Assembly (NCBI GenBank): GCA_963971575.1
Contig: OZ020625.1
Location: 28,433,753 to 28,497,752, forward strand
Length of the DNA stretch: 64,000 nt
Direction: 5' to 3'
DNA from: Liopterus haemorrhoidalis
Taxonomy: Eukaryota > Arthropoda > Insecta > Coleoptera > Dytiscidae
This document shows, in pieces, positions 63,295-64,000 of the stretch. The position numbers and the translations under genes were made by a program. Numbering within the stretch: the first letter of the stretch is position 1; every line of letters starts with the position of its first letter. Under the pieces are notes generated by a model. That model did no database searches. It was not told the DNA's origin and worked only from the letters and a program-made list of their open reading frames with translations.

Positions 63295-63356
63295 TATGTG
63301 AAACATGTATGTTGCTCCTTAAATAATTCACCCGGTATGTTGGCGGTTGGTAAAAT

Positions 63357-64000
63357 TACAGATTTAATACTTCGTAGATAAATAATATTATATCTTTATT
63401 TTATTTATTTATTCATTTCTTTTGTGGCACAAATAACCATTGTTACTGTGCGCCAAAAAAATTAACTAATTTCTTTTAAATGAGACCGATTTAAGTAAGT
63501 TTTCCCCGGTCAGTTTAATATCCCAATTCACGACCAATTTAGTGTTGAACTATTTTTGAAAATTCTTAACTGTCAATTTTCGGCTGTCATTAATAAAAAT
63601 ATCCAATATAAACAAACAATGACATTTAAAAAATAAAAAAAATAAAAAAAATTAAAAAAAATTTTTTTTTCGACTTACCCTAAATTTGAGCAATATTAAA
63701 CCAAATTAAAACTAAATATCACAATTTTTGTATCACTAACACTTTGAGGCAAGATTCACGTTTAATATAATTTAACAGTTCAAACAGCCGGAGCCCACGG
63801 TCGCACTTGAAGTAAGCCAGTAGACAGTGTATTTTAGTTTTAAGAAAGGTGTCTTTATATCTTATGGTGGGGAGTTATACTATACGTTATATTGTTTATG
63901 AATTATTTAAATGTACCAAAATATTGTTGCTAAGCTTGCTATATACTAAATAATTTAACAAATGAAATATTTGGCCAACTATTGTAAATAGCCAGAAAAG
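63357..64000. other. Unassigned to window end
   Basis: A+T-rich. TTTGTGGCACAAATAACCAT and TACTGTGCGCCAAA near 63420-63456 form a weak hairpin. No frame or repeat end identified. Confidence 0.4.

Larger units (their letters stand above)
61533..63335 (+). mobile_element. TcB, DD41D Tc1/mariner-type element with long inverted repeats
   Basis: CTGGGTGAATTATTTAAGGA and its inverse (one mismatch), with TA at 61531-61532 and 63336-63337. The inverted repeat extends inward about 140 bases; on the right side it is interrupted by MITE-E. About 1.47 kb without MITE-E. Confidence 0.95.
60752..63356 (+). mobile_element. HelB copy 11, invaded by TcB
   Basis: Complete hairpin side, body and CGGA/CAGA array (61192-61235). 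A foreign segment of about 170 bases sits at 61285-61465. The end CAATACCTCCCTTATA is separated from TGTTGGCGGTTGGTAAAA by TcB. The two halves rejoin as a normal HelB terminus. Confidence 0.9.

Overview
The window looks like eukaryotic, almost certainly arthropod (probably insect) heterochromatin-like or intergenic DNA. It is very A+T-rich and has no operon-like gene packing and no convincing host gene beyond one THAP-type exon fragment. Nearly every recognisable open frame is a decayed transposase of a family common in insects. The insect assignment rests on a Mos1-like (mauritiana-type) mariner, several other mariner/Tc1 lineages, tRNA-headed SINEs, and GTCY-microsatellite-bearing repeats like the mini-me/DINE-1 (Helentron/HINE) elements of insects. 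I cannot name the order or species.

Family names used here are mine. HelA (about 1 kb, 8 long copies) and HelB (about 0.6-1 kb, 11 copies plus stubs) are the dominant repeats; both look like non-autonomous Helentron-type elements. TcA and TcB are DD41D Tc1/mariner elements. TagA is a 1.18 kb deleted Tc1/mariner-like family with TAGTCGG ends. Mar1-Mar6 are mariners (Mar2 is Mos1-like). PifA and PifB are PIF/Harbinger derivatives. hAT-1 to hAT-3, several MITEs, three SINE families and a DD34E Tc1 element complete the set.

Layout: 0-2 kb, TcA with an intact transposase and a deleted Mar1. 2.4-7.5 kb, HelA, a 240-bp-arm inverted repeat, HelB split by another repeat, and Mar3. 8.2-8.9 kb, THAP exon and 59-bp-arm hairpin. 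9-11.2 kb, TagA followed by a deleted TcA. 11.7-17.6 kb, alternating HelA/HelB, a TA MITE, a SINE and a nested Mos1-like mariner. 18-22 kb, PifB, a second Mos1-like mariner and Mar4. 23-27.6 kb, HelB pieces, PifA, a SINE with a clean target duplication, and Mar1. 28.7-34.7 kb, HelA, HelB and TagA. 36-42 kb, a fragment of a conserved family of unknown function, HelA, PifB and HelA nested inside a mariner. 42.4-47.5 kb, HelB with a MITE, a TagA remnant split by another MITE, a LINE scrap, and TagA. 48-53 kb, mariner split by HelA, satellite arrays with a hAT in them, and a Mos1-like remnant. 53.4-57.8 kb, a PIF-type MITE and a Tc1 element split by a hAT that itself carries HelB. 58-60.4 kb, two tandem-repeat arrays. 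60.7-63.4 kb, HelB invaded by TcB, whose own terminal repeat is invaded by a MITE.

The genes do not form a pathway. What links them is insertion order: many insertions can be dated relative to each other, and many have an uninterrupted relative in the same window as an empty site. Two patterns stand out. HelA carries a tRNA-like cassette that differs between copies more than its flanks do. The TATATA just inside one end of HelB is occupied by at least four unrelated elements.
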